A stretch of 64,000 nucleotides of DNA from an uncultured Sulfitobacter sp. GTDB taxonomy: Bacteria; Pseudomonadota; Alphaproteobacteria; Rhodobacterales; Rhodobacteraceae. The notes below the pieces were generated by a model. The model made no database searches and was not told the origin of the DNA. It saw nothing but the letters and a program-made list of their open reading frames with translations. Shown one piece after another: positions 45,669-56,230 of this stretch. The stretch's first letter is position 1. Each line of letters starts with the position of its first letter. A program made the translations under genes and the position numbers. The stretch spans positions 186,001 through 250,000 of the forward strand of contig NZ_CANMFS010000005.1 of NCBI RefSeq assembly GCF_947497275.1, read 5' to 3'.

Positions 45669-45953
45669 ATGATCCGGTCCGAATTGATCCAAAAGATCGC
45701 AGACGACAATCCACATCTTTATCAACGCGATGTTGAGCGGATCGTGAACACCATCTTCGACGAGATAACCACGGCCATGTCACGCGGCGACCGGGTCGAG
45801 CTGCGCGGCTTTGGCGCTTTCTCCGTCAAGAAAAGGGATGCGCGTATTGGTCGCAATCCGCGCACCGGCGAGACTGTTCATGTCGAAGAGAAACATGTAC
45901 CGTTCTTCAAAACGGGGAAACTGCTCCGTGATCGGCTGAACGGGAAAAGTTAA
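45669..45953 (+). CDS. ihfB: Integration host factor beta subunit
   Basis: The 94-residue HU/IHF-family protein starts [19 protein letters not shown] and has the DNA-binding arm [15 protein letters not shown] near residue 58. It bends DNA as a heterodimer with IhfA. A GTG immediately before the ATG could also start translation. The position after rpsA is conserved. Confidence 0.94.
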   Translation: MIRSELIQKIADDNPHLYQRDVERIVNTIFDEITTAMSRGDRVELRGFGAFSVKKRDARIGRNPRTGETVHVEEKHVPFFKTGKLLRDRLNGKS

Positions 45954-46303
45954 TGCGCTATGTACGGTATGTGTGTATCGCCATCTTTGCGGTGGCATTG
46001 ATTTCAGTTGCTCTGGCAAACCGCGATATGGTTTCGCTTCAGGTTGTACCCGTTGAAATCTCGGGGCTTTTCGCGGTTAACCCGACGGTTCGGATGCCTT
46101 TGTTCCTTGTTATTCTGGGCAGCATTCTCGCAGGACTTCTTGTCGGATTTATCTGGGAATGGATCCGCGAATACGGCGAACGGGCGGAGGCAGCGAAGCA
46201 AGCCCGCGAAATGCGCCGTCTCGAGCGCGAAGTGGCGCGACTGAAGGCGGAAAAGCACAGGGGCAAGGATCAGGTGCTCGCGCTTTTGGATGAAGCCGGT
46301 TAA
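45953..46303 (+). CDS. LapA-domain (DUF1049) membrane protein
   Basis: The 116-residue protein has two transmembrane helices (about residues 5-22 and 44-66) and a C-terminal coiled coil rich in Arg, Glu and Lys (about 75-105). This is the LapA/DUF1049 form linked in other bacteria to lipopolysaccharide synthesis control. Its ATG shares a base with the ihfB stop (TAATG). Confidence 0.85.
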   Translation: MRYVRYVCIAIFAVALISVALANRDMVSLQVVPVEISGLFAVNPTVRMPLFLVILGSILAGLLVGFIWEWIREYGERAEAAKQAREMRRLEREVARLKAEKHRGKDQVLALLDEAG

Positions 46304-46309
46304 CCGGCG

Positions 46310-46957
46310 ATGCCCACCGACACTTTGGTAAAAATTTGCGGTCTGCGCGATGGCGCTGACGTCGCGGCGGCCGCGTCTGCGGGTGCGCGCTATGTCGGAT
46401 TTGTGTTCTTCCCGAAATCGCCGCGGCATCTGGCGCTTGCGGCGGCTGCGGCACTCGCGGCGGATGTCCCTGCAGGGATATGCAAGGTCGCGCTTACCGT
46501 CGACGCCGACGATGCGACGCTGGACAAACTGACGCAGACCGTCCCGTTGGATATGCTGCAACTGCACGGCGCAGAAACTCCCGAACGGGTCGCGCAGGTC
46601 AAGGCGCGGTATGGCTTGCCGGTGATGAAGGCGCTGGGCGTGGCGGGACCGGATGATCTGGCGCAGCTCGATCTTTACGCCGGTGTCGCGGACCAGTTGC
46701 TGGTCGACGCGAAGCCTCCCGAAGGCGCCGATTTGCCGGGCGGTAACGGGTTATCCTTTGACTGGCGGCTCCTTTCGGGGCGCGTGTGGCGGTCCCCGTG
46801 GATGTTGGCGGGGGGCTTGACGCCCGACAATGTAGCGGAGGCGATCGCGCGTACCGGCGCGCGCCAGGTCGATGTTTCATCGGGCGTGGAATCTGCGCCG
46901 GGCGAAAAGGATCCCACGCTGATTGCGCGTTTTGTACAGGCCGCTCTTGCCACCTGA
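46310..46957 (+). CDS. trpF: Phosphoribosylanthranilate isomerase
   Basis: The 215-residue barrel protein starts with [11 protein letters not shown] (catalytic Cys) and ends with the phosphate-binding AGGLTPDNV and [15 protein letters not shown]. It isomerises phosphoribosylanthranilate in tryptophan synthesis. It lies seven bases after the LapA-domain gene and upstream of trpB. Confidence 0.95.
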   Translation: MPTDTLVKICGLRDGADVAAAASAGARYVGFVFFPKSPRHLALAAAAALAADVPAGICKVALTVDADDATLDKLTQTVPLDMLQLHGAETPERVAQVKARYGLPVMKALGVAGPDDLAQLDLYAGVADQLLVDAKPPEGADLPGGNGLSFDWRLLSGRVWRSPWMLAGGLTPDNVAEAIARTGARQVDVSSGVESAPGEKDPTLIARFVQAALAT

Positions 46958-47047
46958 ACGGGTGCAATGGACGGATGCCTTCTTTACCATCGGGCGGGTG
47001 AAGGATACTGCTGTGACCAGCAAGATTCCCCTGAAGGACGACGCACA

Positions 47048-48280
47048 ATGGCAAACGATCTGTTCAACAGCTTCATGACCGGCCCCGATGAGAATGGCCG
47101 TTTCGGCGATTTTGGAGGGCGTTTCGTATCCGAGACGCTGATGCCGCTGATCCTCGAACTTCAGGAAGAATACGAGAAAGCGAAAACCGACGATACGTTC
47201 TGGGCCGAGATGGACGATCTCTGGGAGCATTACGTCGGTCGTCCGAGCCCGTTGTACTTCGCAGAACGTCTGACCGACGAATTGGGCGGTGCAAAGGTCT
47301 ATATGAAGCGGGACGAACTGAACCATACCGGCGCGCATAAAATCAACAATGTGCTGGGGCAGATCATTCTCGCACGGCGGATGGGCAAGAAACGCATCAT
47401 CGCAGAGACGGGCGCAGGGCAGCACGGCGTGGCCACCGCCACGGTCTGCGCGAAATTCGGGCTGAAATGCGTGGTCTACATGGGCGCGCATGATGTGGAG
47501 CGTCAGGCGCCCAACGTCTTCCGGATGCGCCTTCTGGGGGCTGAAGTCTTGCCGGTGACATCGGGCCGCGGGACGCTTAAGGACGCCATGAACGACGCGC
47601 TGCGCGACTGGGTGACGAACGTGCGGGATACATTCTACTGTATCGGCACAGTCGCGGGGCCGCACCCCTATCCGGCGATGGTACGGGATTTCCAAAGCAT
47701 CATCGGCAAGGAAGTCCGCACCCAGATGGACCGCGCCGAGGGTCGTCTGCCCGATACGGTAATCGCGGCAATCGGCGGCGGGTCAAACGCGATGGGCCTG
47801 TTCTATCCGTTTCTCGACGACAAGGAAGTCAACATCATCGGCGTCGAGGCGGGCGGCAAGGGCGTTAACGCCAAGATGGAGCATTGCGCCTCCCTGACAG
47901 GCGGACGTCCCGGTGTGCTGCACGGCAACCGCACGTATCTCTTGCAGGACGACGACGGGCAGATTCTCGAAGGCTTCTCGATTTCCGCCGGTCTCGATTA
48001 TCCAGGCATCGGGCCGGAACATGCGTGGCTGCACGATATCGGGCGGGCGCAATACGTCTCGATCACCGACACCGAAGCACTTGCGGCGTTCCAGAAGTGC
48101 TGTGAGCTGGAAGGGATCATTCCCGCGTTGGAGCCGTCGCATGCGTTGGCGCATGTGATGAAAATCGCGCCCGAACTGCCTAAGGACCACATCATCTGCA
48201 TGAACATGTGCGGACGCGGGGACAAGGACATCTTTACAGTCGCACGCGCGCTCGGTTTCGAAATGGGCAAGTTCGCCTAA
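47048..48280 (+). CDS. trpB: Tryptophan synthase beta chain
   Basis: The 410-residue PLP enzyme has the PLP lysine in [13 protein letters not shown] near residue 98, [13 protein letters not shown] near residue 120 and the phosphate loop [13 protein letters not shown] near residue 240. It joins indole and serine. The ATG at 47048 is chosen over 46967 because of the family start. The alpha chain gene lies 7 kb downstream on the other strand. Confidence 0.97.
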   Translation: MANDLFNSFMTGPDENGRFGDFGGRFVSETLMPLILELQEEYEKAKTDDTFWAEMDDLWEHYVGRPSPLYFAERLTDELGGAKVYMKRDELNHTGAHKINNVLGQIILARRMGKKRIIAETGAGQHGVATATVCAKFGLKCVVYMGAHDVERQAPNVFRMRLLGAEVLPVTSGRGTLKDAMNDALRDWVTNVRDTFYCIGTVAGPHPYPAMVRDFQSIIGKEVRTQMDRAEGRLPDTVIAAIGGGSNAMGLFYPFLDDKEVNIIGVEAGGKGVNAKMEHCASLTGGRPGVLHGNRTYLLQDDDGQILEGFSISAGLDYPGIGPEHAWLHDIGRAQYVSITDTEALAAFQKCCELEGIIPALEPSHALAHVMKIAPELPKDHIICMNMCGRGDKDIFTVARALGFEMGKFA

Positions 48281-48290
48281 GGTCCGGCCC

Positions 48291-48869
48291 CTAGCGGGTC
48301 AGTTCGAGAATGTCGAAATCGCTTTCGTTGACGGGGGCGGGAAACATCAACCGGGCGCGTGTCTCCGACACGCGTTCGAACACGGCGACATCGGGCGTCA
48401 TCGTGCCAGTGCCGCGAAAACCGGGTTCAAGATCGCTGTAGGCTTGCGGCGCTTCCGATGAGACATATCCGACACCAAGATAGACAGCACGCCCGTCCCG
48501 CATTTCGATCCGGCCCGATGTGCGCTGTGAACCGGTCAGCTTTTCGAATGTGACACCGGTCAGGTCAAGCGTCATACGGCATGCGAAATCGGTATAGACC
48601 ACTAGCCGCGCCAGCCCGCCCAACTTAATGGTCCGGCAGGTCCAATCCCCGTGCAGGCCCGGGTCAAAGGCGACAAGCGGTGCACCGGAAAGCGCCTCGG
48701 TCACGGCGGCGATGTCCACCTCCGAGCCATGCGCCAGCGCGTCCAGCAACGCTTTGCCAGCGGTCTGTTCGAACCGATCCAGACGCGATTGTTCCTGTGG
48801 CCGGATGATTTCCGCAAATGCGACTGTCGCGGTGAGCGTCGCCAAGCCGACGAGGACCGCGCGGATCAT
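48291..48869 (-). CDS. DUF4893-like exported protein
   Basis: The 192-residue product has a signal peptide ending TATVAFA and the pattern GDWTCRTIKLGG near residue 74 with a second Cys near residue 97, fitting the DUF4893 family. No activity is known. Its ATG overlaps the stop of the upstream DUF2237 gene by four bases. It is convergent with trpB. Confidence 0.7.
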   Translation of the reverse strand: MIRAVLVGLATLTATVAFAEIIRPQEQSRLDRFEQTAGKALLDALAHGSEVDIAAVTEALSGAPLVAFDPGLHGDWTCRTIKLGGLARLVVYTDFACRMTLDLTGVTFEKLTGSQRTSGRIEMRDGRAVYLGVGYVSSEAPQAYSDLEPGFRGTGTMTPDVAVFERVSETRARLMFPAPVNESDFDILELTR

Positions 48870-49246
48870 GAATCACCTCCGTGCGCATGGGCTCGCAACA
48901 CTTCCAGCGGCACCACCTCCAGCGCCCGGATGTGCGTCGCGGCAAGATGCACCTGCGGTGCGCAGCCTTCCTCTGCGGCTTGCATGAAACGGCCTGCGCA
49001 CAGGCACCAGCTGTCGCCGGGCTTGAGACCCGCAAAGCCGAATACAGGCTGCGGTGTCGACAGGTCATTGCCAACGTATTTGGAGAACGCAAGGAACTCG
49101 GCTGTCATGACGGCGCAGACCGTATGATTGCCATGATCGGCGGTGCAGGTGTTGCAAAGCCCGTCGCGAAAAAAGCCGGTGACAGGGTCGCTGCCGCACA
49201 GCGCGAGCGCCCCGCCTTCGACATTGATGCTGTCGTCCGGCTCCAT
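48866..49246 (-). CDS. DUF2237 family protein
   Basis: The 126-residue cysteine-rich cytoplasmic protein shows CGSDPVTGFFRDGLCNT near residue 17, DHGNHTVCAVMT, LKPGDSWCLCAGRFMQA and APQVHLAATH, the conserved pattern of DUF2237. The function is unknown. It lies 11 bases after the serine hydrolase gene and is coupled to the DUF4893-like gene. Confidence 0.85.
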   Translation of the reverse strand: MEPDDSINVEGGALALCGSDPVTGFFRDGLCNTCTADHGNHTVCAVMTAEFLAFSKYVGNDLSTPQPVFGFAGLKPGDSWCLCAGRFMQAAEEGCAPQVHLAATHIRALEVVPLEVLRAHAHGGDS

Positions 49247-49257
49247 CTGATGTCTCC

Positions 49258-50421
49258 TTACAAGCTGTCTGCGATTGCGCGGAACATCGCGAGGTTCTGA
49301 TCGAAAACGCCGTTATCGCGGAATTTCCGATCCGCGGCGTTGGCGGCGATGACCACATCCCGCGCGCGGTTGACATAGACGTATTGCCCGTACACCCCCC
49401 GCGCCAGAAACTCCCCTGCAACCGCGTCTTCGGGGATCCACCACTGAAATCCATATCCCGTCTCGCCCTCGTCTGTTGGCGCGGAAGGGACCGTCGACGC
49501 CGCTACCCAATCCTGCGGCACGATCTGGCGACCGTTGTAGAAACCGTTCTGCAGGAACATCTGCCCCATACGTGCGTAATCGCGCGTCGTCATGTTGAGC
49601 CCGCCCAGAACGAAAGCGGTGCCGACGCCGTCCGTGATGTAGTAGGGGGCATATTCGAGGCCCATCGGCGCGATGATCTTATCGCTCAGCAGATCGGCAA
49701 TGCCGCGTCCCGTTGCGCCGCGCACCACCATGGACAGCACATGGGTGTCAATGGAGACGTATTGCCAGTCGGTCCCGGGGGCGGCGAAGGAATCGTCGAG
49801 GCCGGCGGCGAAATCATCCATTCGGCCGCCGAGGGCCAGCACCCTGCCCATGCGGTTGATGTCGGATTTCGAATCCAGATAATCTTCGTTGAAGGTCACG
49901 CCGCTTGCCATATTCAGCACATTGCGCACCGTCGCCGCGTCATACGCACTACCCTCCAGCGCGGGGGCGTAGCGGGTTACGGGGTCGTCGATGGAGGCGA
50001 TTGCACCTTCTTCGACCAGCACGCCGATCAGCGCCGAGAGATAGCTTTTAGCGACCGACCAGCTGATCCGCTTGTCATCCGGTGCGGTGCCCATGTGATA
50101 GCTTTCGTGCACGATCTGCCCGTCCTTGAGCACGACCAAAGCCGTTACATCGCGCTCTTCGACCCAGGGCGCGACGTCCGGCGGAAGTGCCGCGTCGGGG
50201 CCATAGCGCAACTCGGCTGTCGGGCCGGTGCCGCGTGATACGGGAACGGTCAGAAATGCCGCATCCATATGGCTGAAGTTTGAAACGATTTTATCTTCGG
50301 AGAACAAGGAGTTCACCGCCATCAGGCGCATGATCTCTTCGCGCTTCCACAAACCGACAACGGCAGCGGCCAGCACCAGTAGCAGCAAGACACGTCCCAA
50401 CCATTTTCCGAATGTGCGCAT
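49258..50421 (-). CDS. Serine hydrolase of the beta-lactamase class C family
   Basis: The 387-residue protein has an N-terminal membrane anchor (LLLLVLAAAVVGLW) and a beta-lactamase/DD-peptidase type domain with the SxxK motif SVAK (Ser122, Lys125). YVSIDTH occupies the Y-x-N position and RGVYGQYVYVN lies near the end. It probably acts in the periplasm as an esterase or peptidase; the substrate is unknown. It leads a three-gene leftward unit. Confidence 0.85.
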   Translation of the reverse strand: MRTFGKWLGRVLLLLVLAAAVVGLWKREEIMRLMAVNSLFSEDKIVSNFSHMDAAFLTVPVSRGTGPTAELRYGPDAALPPDVAPWVEERDVTALVVLKDGQIVHESYHMGTAPDDKRISWSVAKSYLSALIGVLVEEGAIASIDDPVTRYAPALEGSAYDAATVRNVLNMASGVTFNEDYLDSKSDINRMGRVLALGGRMDDFAAGLDDSFAAPGTDWQYVSIDTHVLSMVVRGATGRGIADLLSDKIIAPMGLEYAPYYITDGVGTAFVLGGLNMTTRDYARMGQMFLQNGFYNGRQIVPQDWVAASTVPSAPTDEGETGYGFQWWIPEDAVAGEFLARGVYGQYVYVNRARDVVIAANAADRKFRDNGVFDQNLAMFRAIADSL

Positions 50422-50503
50422 CGCCGATTTTCCCCTTTGGTTTTGGTCAACTCAAACATGTCCGGGCGGCAGGGGCCAGCGCATCTTTGTGCGGCGGGGT
50501 GGG

Positions 50504-51544
50504 TCAGCCTTGGTACTGCCAGTCGATCCAGCGACCGTGGAAATCCGCGCGCCCCAGCGGCAGTGTCAGGTTGCCGGGCCAGAGACGCAATGTCAAAGCG
50601 GCACCTTTCCGGCCACCGGTATCTCCGTCGCTTTCCATGCTGAGCCAGCCCAGCGGGCGGTCCCGTTTGGCCCGCGCGCCCGCAGCTTCGATCATCGCGG
50701 TCCCGCGTGCACGGGTCGCGGCCGGAAAATACTGCCACGCGACGGAATGTTGCACCAGATGCAGATGCCCCTGCGGCGCGCGGGCCAGACGCTCGGAGAG
50801 CCAGTCGATCGCGTCGCCCTTGTCGATCGGGGCGTTCATGACGGACGCTGCAGCGCGTGTCAGAGACAGCCGTTCGGGCTGGTCAGGCCAGAGATAAGCG
50901 GTAAGCCGCAGCAGATGATCGCCGCGCTGCGGGTCGAGCGGATTGAGATCGACGCCCGCGCGTTTGGCGATACGCGGCTGATAGGGCGGCGGCAACGGGC
51001 CTGCCCACTCAGGTGTCAGGGTCAAGACCGGCATCTGCGGTCCGAATCGGGTGCCGGCGATTTCCAGCGCGTAATGGTCCCACATCAGGTTCAGCCCGCC
51101 GCTTGCCCCCAGTTCGCTCAGGATCATGGGCAAATCGAAGTGAGCCGCCGCGACATGCGCGCCCGCGATCAGCGCGGCGGCGCGGCGCACCTCATTGGTT
51201 TGAGGCGGGCTGCTCGTCCAGTCGATCAGGAAGGCACTGTGGGTATCGAGGGCTGCCAATACGGCGTCGCGCAGGTCGGGCGTGGTTGCCGTATTCGGCG
51301 GATAAACGGCGGCAAGGCGCGCGTCGCGACGTCTGAGCACCAGCGCGTGGAGACCGCCCGCAAGACGCAGTGGCAACGAGTGACCGGCAGGCCCCAGATC
51401 GCCCTGATACGCTCCGAATTGTTGCGCCAAAGCACTGTCTTCTGGCCAATGATCGGCAAGAAGATCCAGCAAACGTCCCATGAAGGGAGAACCGAGGGCC
51501 GTGCAACTCGTGGCCTGCTGGTGAAAAGCGTCCCGAAGGTTCAT
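50504..51544 (-). CDS. DUF2332 family protein
   Basis: The 346-residue cytoplasmic protein shows AVYPPNTATTP, EVRRAAALIAG, LSELGASGGLNLMWDHYALE near residue 148 and QHSVAWQYFP near residue 268, the conserved parts of DUF2332. The function is unknown. Its ATG overlaps the pth stop by four bases, so pth and this gene are coupled. Confidence 0.85.
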   Translation of the reverse strand: MNLRDAFHQQATSCTALGSPFMGRLLDLLADHWPEDSALAQQFGAYQGDLGPAGHSLPLRLAGGLHALVLRRRDARLAAVYPPNTATTPDLRDAVLAALDTHSAFLIDWTSSPPQTNEVRRAAALIAGAHVAAAHFDLPMILSELGASGGLNLMWDHYALEIAGTRFGPQMPVLTLTPEWAGPLPPPYQPRIAKRAGVDLNPLDPQRGDHLLRLTAYLWPDQPERLSLTRAAASVMNAPIDKGDAIDWLSERLARAPQGHLHLVQHSVAWQYFPAATRARGTAMIEAAGARAKRDRPLGWLSMESDGDTGGRKGAALTLRLWPGNLTLPLGRADFHGRWIDWQYQG

Positions 51545-52230
51545 GTGAAGCGGTCCATCAGCTTTTGCAGGGCCGTGCGGGTGTCGGGTTCCACAGCGGG
51601 TTCTGGTTGCGCTGTCGCGTCTGGTGATTGTCTCGGGGGGTTCTTGCCTGTCGACGGGCGCGAGGGCGCGATGCGCTGGCTGACCGCGTTCATGAATTTG
51701 GCACCGTCGCCGCGCGCGAGCCATGGCGCGCCGTCGCTGACACCGCGCAGCACATCGTCGAGCCATGCCGCGTCGTCCTTGGCAAAATCGTGCAGCACAT
51801 AGCCCGGTACGCGATCCTTGTGCCCCGGATGGCCCACGCCCAGTCGCACGCGGGCGTATTCCGGCCCGATGTGGCTGTGGATCGAGCGCAGACCATTGTG
51901 CCCCGCATGCCCGCCACCCTGCTTGTATTTCACCTTGCCGGGCGCAAGGTCTATCTCGTCGTGCAGCACGATCACGTCTTCTGGCCCGAGTTTGTAAAAC
52001 CGCATCGCCGCCTGCACCGCATCGCCCGATTTGTTCATGAACGTCTCGGGTTTAAGCAAGACCGCGCGGTCCGGGCCGAAGCGCCCCTCGCTCATGCTGC
52101 CTTGATGTTTGCTCTTCCACGGCGCGAAATCATGGTCTGACGCGATTTGGTCCAACGCCATGAAGCCGATGTTGTGCCGGTGGCGGGCGTATTTCGCGCC
52201 CGGATTGCCAAGGCCGACGATAAGTTTCAT
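51541..52230 (-). CDS. pth: Peptidyl-tRNA hydrolase
   Basis: The 229-residue protein starts MKLIVGLGNPGAKYARHRHNIGF with the catalytic His, then ETFMNKSGDAV, LHDEIDLAPG and GGGHAGHNGLRSI. It frees tRNA from peptidyl-tRNA. It is about 35 residues longer than E. coli Pth because of a Pro/Thr-rich C-terminal tail. It is the partner of rplY as usual. Confidence 0.95.
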   Translation of the reverse strand: MKLIVGLGNPGAKYARHRHNIGFMALDQIASDHDFAPWKSKHQGSMSEGRFGPDRAVLLKPETFMNKSGDAVQAAMRFYKLGPEDVIVLHDEIDLAPGKVKYKQGGGHAGHNGLRSIHSHIGPEYARVRLGVGHPGHKDRVPGYVLHDFAKDDAAWLDDVLRGVSDGAPWLARGDGAKFMNAVSQRIAPSRPSTGKNPPRQSPDATAQPEPAVEPDTRTALQKLMDRFT

Positions 52231-52321
52231 GGAAGTTCTCCGCTTTTACAAAGCAAGATAGGGGGCAGTGCCGTCAGGGTCCAGCGACGAAAGTGCTTTG
52301 ACGGTCATCGCGGCCTGAACG

Positions 52322-52350
52322 AAAAACGGGGCCGCGTGACGCAGCCCCGT
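52322..52350 (-). terminator. Terminator between rplY and pth
   Basis: On the minus strand ACGGGGC (52350-52344) pairs with GCCCCGT (52332-52326) and is followed by T residues. It lies just after the rplY stop and should limit read-through into pth. Confidence 0.75.
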
Positions 52351-52377
52351 AGAAATTTGCATGCCGTCCCTATGGGA

Positions 52378-53043
52378 TCAATCGTCGGACTGTTCGCCGT
52401 CGGGTGGACCCATTTCGGTCGTCGGAACTTCGTCCGCATCGACGTCATCATCGTCGTCGGACTGGCTGGCCAGACCGGACGGCGCAGAAACCTGTGCAAT
52501 CACGAAGTCACGGTCGATCGTCGGTTTGGACCCTGCTGGCAGCGTGACATCGGAAATCGTCAGGCTGTCGCCGATTTCGAGGTTGGACACATCGATTGTG
52601 ATGCTTTCGGGGATATCCGCAGCCGTCACGAGAAGCTCGACCTCGGGGCGGACCAACGACAGCACGCCGCCTTTTTTCAGGCCGGGGCATTCCTCTTCAC
52701 CGGTCACTTCGACACCGATGAACAGGTTGATCTTGGTGGTCCGCTTCAGACGCATGAAGTCGACGTGCGTCGGCAGGTCCTTGACGACGTGACGCTGGAC
52801 GTCGCGGCAGATGACGCGCACGTCGTCGTGGCCTTCGACCTTCAGATTGAACAGGGTCGCTTTGAAACGGCCCTTGCGCAGCATTGTCAGCAGCTTGTTG
52901 AAATCGAGCTGGATGGGAAGCGGGTCCGCGTCGCCACCAAAAACAATTCCCGGAACCATGCCATCGCGGCGTGCCTGACGAGCGGCGCCCTTGCCTGTCC
53001 CCGTCCGTTCCAGGACTTCGAGATCTGGAATCTCTCCGGCCAT
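52378..53043 (-). CDS. rplY: 50S ribosomal protein L25/general stress protein Ctc
   Basis: The 221-residue protein has the L25 domain (residues 6-95, [16 protein letters not shown] and HVDFMR) and a TL5/Ctc-type C-terminal beta domain to about residue 190, then an acidic Asp-rich tail. It binds 5S rRNA. The ATG at 53043 gives the usual start [10 protein letters not shown]. Confidence 0.94.
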   Translation of the reverse strand: MAGEIPDLEVLERTGTGKGAARQARRDGMVPGIVFGGDADPLPIQLDFNKLLTMLRKGRFKATLFNLKVEGHDDVRVICRDVQRHVVKDLPTHVDFMRLKRTTKINLFIGVEVTGEEECPGLKKGGVLSLVRPEVELLVTAADIPESITIDVSNLEIGDSLTISDVTLPAGSKPTIDRDFVIAQVSAPSGLASQSDDDDDVDADEVPTTEMGPPDGEQSDD

Positions 53044-53341
53044 AATAATCTCCAATACGATAGGGCGGGACTCCTCCAAGGCTGTAGTCCCGCGTGAAGC
53101 CGTGCCTATAGACCGGTTTTGCCGCTGTGAAAAGGGCTAATGCGGTGCGCGCGTCTGCTAAGACAGCTTGCACAGGGTGACGCGTCGGACAGAGCGGATG
53201 GGCTGGCGGTTCCAAGGGAATTCTGCGGGGCGTCTATGACAATGTGCCTACGCCAAACCGCTCGCCTGCAATCGCCATGTTCAATGCGGGTGGCACGGAC
53301 AGTCTGCTGACTCTGATTTCGGCACTGGCGGGGCGGACGCG

Positions 53342-53962
53342 TCAGGTGCGTGGCGTTTGCAAATGACCGCCCCCCGATCTGATCGCGTCATAAAGAGCGA
53401 AATCCGCAGCGCGAACCGTGCGCAATCGGTCCAGAACGGGACCGCTGAGCAGGGCGTCGACATGCGGAGAGACGTTTTTTTCGCCAAGCTCGACCGGGTG
53501 CTTCAGCCGCTTCGACAAGAACGCCACGAAACCGTCCTGATCCTCGTAGGCGAATAGGTGATCGGCCATGACACGGTCCTTACCGTCAGTGAGAAAGCTG
53601 AACTGGCGCCCGATCTGTGCCCGCTCGGGCGGATTGTCGGCGCAGACTTCGCTCACGAACTGGTCGAAACTGATGCCTTGGGTGCTTAGCTCGCTGCCGT
53701 CCAGCCGCTTTTGGCTGCGGTATTTGTACCAGCTGCGGATCTGGTCCACCGGCTCGCGCATCACCGCGACAGACTCGGGCCGCACGTTGAACGTCTGTTC
53801 TAGAAACGGCGCGATCTGGTTGGCATAGCGGGCGGCGGTGACGTGCTTGCGGTTCTTGGCGAATATGATCTCGGCGCGCGACTTGAGGGCCAGTTCCACG
53901 GCGGTAGTCCCGGTTTTCGGTGTTGCGAGGAATGTGATCTTGTGGCGCAGAAAGACCAGCAT
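53342..53962 (-). CDS. Sulfotransferase-family protein
   Basis: The 206-residue product has the PAPS-binding loop ATPKTGTTAVELAL near residue 13 and the second segment VAVMREPVDQIRSWYKY near residue 64, typical of cytoplasmic sulfotransferases. The acceptor is unknown. It lies 22 bases after lldD on the same strand. Composition is normal. Confidence 0.75.
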   Translation of the reverse strand: MLVFLRHKITFLATPKTGTTAVELALKSRAEIIFAKNRKHVTAARYANQIAPFLEQTFNVRPESVAVMREPVDQIRSWYKYRSQKRLDGSELSTQGISFDQFVSEVCADNPPERAQIGRQFSFLTDGKDRVMADHLFAYEDQDGFVAFLSKRLKHPVELGEKNVSPHVDALLSGPVLDRLRTVRAADFALYDAIRSGGGHLQTPRT

Positions 53963-53984
53963 GGCGTCAGAGCCTCCGTATTGG

Positions 53985-55154
53985 TCAGCTTGACTGCCAA
54001 CGGCCGCTGAAATCCTGCGGGATCAGCAAGTTGTGGCGTCCCAGATCGGCAACATTCGTCTCGCCGCACAACGCCATCGTGGTGTCCAGCTCCTTGTGAA
54101 TGACTTCGAGTGCGCGTGTCACGCCAGCCTGTCCCATCGCGCCAAGCCCGTAGATCCAGGCGCGCCCGATGTAGGTGCCCTTTGCCCCCATGGCCAGCGC
54201 CTTGAGTACATCCTGACCCGACCGGATACCGCTGTCGAGGTGGACCTCGATCTGGTCCCCGACCGCATCGAGGATCGCGGGTAGGATGCGGATCGAGCTG
54301 AGCGCGCCGTCGAGCTGACGTCCGCCGTGATTGGACACGATGATCGCATCGGCACCGACTTTCAGCGCCATTCGGGCATCCTCGGCGTCGAGAATGCCTT
54401 TGAGAATTACTTTTCCGCCCCACTGTTCCTTGATCTTGGCAATCTTGCCCCAGTCGAGCGTGGGGTCGAACTGTTCCGCGGTCCAGGCGCTCAGATCGGA
54501 CGCATCCGAGATATTGTCCACATGACCCACAATGTTGCCGAAACTGCGGTTCTTGGTTTGCAGCATCTCAAGCCCCCATCGCCATTTGGTCGCGAGGTTC
54601 GCCATGGATTTCATGGTGAGCTTGGGCGGGGCGGACAGGCCGTTCTTGATATCCTTGTGGCGCTGGCCAATAATCTGCAGATCCAGCGTGATCACCAGCG
54701 CCGAGCATTTCGCGGCGCGCGCCCGTTCAATCAGGCGCGAAACGTAGTCCTGATCGCGCATGGTATAGAGCTGGAACCAGAAGGGCTTGTGCGTGGCACT
54801 CGCCACGTCCTCGATCGAGTTGATCGACATGGTCGACAGGGTGAACGGCACGCCGAACGCTTCCGCTGCCCGGGCCGCCTTGATCTCGCCATCGGCGTGC
54901 TGCATCCCGGTCAGCCCGACAGGCGCGAGGGCTACGGGCATCGCCACGTCCTGTCCGATCATCTTCCCCTTGGTCGTGCGACCGGACATATCGACCGCCA
55001 CCCGTTGGCGCAGGCGGATCTGGTCGAAATCCGTGGTGTTCTCGCGGAAGGTCTGCTCGGTCCAGCTGCCGCTTTCGGCGTAGTCATAGAACATCTTCGG
55101 CACGCGGCGTGCGTGAATACGCTTGAGGTCGTCGATGTTGGTAATGACTGGCAT
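53985..55154 (-). CDS. lldD: FMN-dependent L-lactate (alpha-hydroxyacid) dehydrogenase
   Basis: The 389-residue barrel protein has FYDYAESGSWTEQTFREN near residue 22, LALAPVGLTGMQHADGE-type FMN contacts, and the catalytic His in VSNHGGRQLDGALSS near residue 275, then GTYIGRAWIYGLGAMG. It oxidises L-lactate or a related 2-hydroxyacid to the keto acid and feeds electrons to the respiratory chain. The exact substrate is inferred from family. Confidence 0.9.
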   Translation of the reverse strand: MPVITNIDDLKRIHARRVPKMFYDYAESGSWTEQTFRENTTDFDQIRLRQRVAVDMSGRTTKGKMIGQDVAMPVALAPVGLTGMQHADGEIKAARAAEAFGVPFTLSTMSINSIEDVASATHKPFWFQLYTMRDQDYVSRLIERARAAKCSALVITLDLQIIGQRHKDIKNGLSAPPKLTMKSMANLATKWRWGLEMLQTKNRSFGNIVGHVDNISDASDLSAWTAEQFDPTLDWGKIAKIKEQWGGKVILKGILDAEDARMALKVGADAIIVSNHGGRQLDGALSSIRILPAILDAVGDQIEVHLDSGIRSGQDVLKALAMGAKGTYIGRAWIYGLGAMGQAGVTRALEVIHKELDTTMALCGETNVADLGRHNLLIPQDFSGRWQSS

Positions 55155-55280
55155 GGGCGGCGTTCCCTCTCGTTGGTCACTTTTGCTTACCGATTGGAAG
55201 CATTCAGATCAACTGTCAAGGGAATCGCTATGGTGATGCAGGCGCCAACCTTCGCGCAGGCAGGTTCGGCTGATGAAGTG

Positions 55281-56072
55281 TCATGCCGCGTGCGCGCCAT
55301 CGGCCAGCGTCTTGACGAAGGCCAAAACTTCTGCGGCACTCTTGCCTGCCGCGATCTGGCTGACAATGGCGGAGCCTACGACAACACCATCCGCGACTTC
55401 GGCAATCGCGCGGGATTTCTGGGAGGTGTTCACACCGAAACCGACGATGACGGGCAGTCCGCTGGCCTTCTGGATGCGCACGACTTCGGGGGCCACGTCG
55501 CCTGCATCCGCTTCGGCAGAACCGGTGATGCCGGTGATCGAGACATAATAGATAAAGCCGGATGTGTTCTGCGCTACGCGGGGCAGGCGCTTGTCGTCGG
55601 TCGTCGGCGTGGCAAGTCGGATGAAATTCAGCCCGGCCGCCTGAGCGGGCAGGCACAGCTCAGCGTCTTCCTCGGGCGGCAGATCGACGATGATCAGACC
55701 GTCGATGCCAGATTCTTTGGCCGCGACAAGGAAACGGTCGACGCCCATCGAATAGATAGGATTGTAGTACCCCATCAGCACGATCGGCGTGCTGTCGTCT
55801 TCCTCGCGAAATCGCCGCGCCATTTCGAGCGTCCGTTTCAGCGTCATGCCGGCATCCAGCGCGCGTTGACCCGCAAGCTGGATCGTCGGCCCGTCAGCCA
55901 TCGGATCGGTAAAGGGCAGGCCCAGTTCGATAATGTCGACCCCGGCGGCGGGCAGGCCACGCACGATTTCGAAAGACCGTTCGAAATCCGGATCGCCTGC
56001 CATGACATAGGAAACGAAAGCTTTTTTGCCGTCGGCTTTCAGCCTGGCGAATGTGGCGTCGATGCGTGTCAT
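55281..56072 (-). CDS. trpA: Tryptophan synthase alpha chain
   Basis: The 263-residue barrel protein has [19 protein letters not shown] near residue 46 (catalytic Glu and Asp), [12 protein letters not shown] and a phosphate loop [10 protein letters not shown] near residue 212. It cleaves indole-glycerol phosphate and passes indole to TrpB. The start at 56072 ([12 protein letters not shown]) fits the family. Confidence 0.96.
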   Translation of the reverse strand: MTRIDATFARLKADGKKAFVSYVMAGDPDFERSFEIVRGLPAAGVDIIELGLPFTDPMADGPTIQLAGQRALDAGMTLKRTLEMARRFREEDDSTPIVLMGYYNPIYSMGVDRFLVAAKESGIDGLIIVDLPPEEDAELCLPAQAAGLNFIRLATPTTDDKRLPRVAQNTSGFIYYVSITGITGSAEADAGDVAPEVVRIQKASGLPVIVGFGVNTSQKSRAIAEVADGVVVGSAIVSQIAAGKSAAEVLAFVKTLADGAHAA

Positions 56073-56230
56073 GTGGTCATCCTCGGTCCTGATACGGGTT
56101 TCTTGTCCCAAGCGGCGGATTAATGCAATGCGGAACTGGCAGCGCGCGGGGCGGGCATGTGGGACGCGACCGGTCCGAATTCGCCGGGCGCCCCCTTTTC
56201 AAACCACTCACGTCGCCCCATATCTCCTCC

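Noticed and set aside
46004-46567. A 187-codon minus-strand frame
   Set aside because: It is antisense to the LapA-domain gene and trpF, both of which are well supported.
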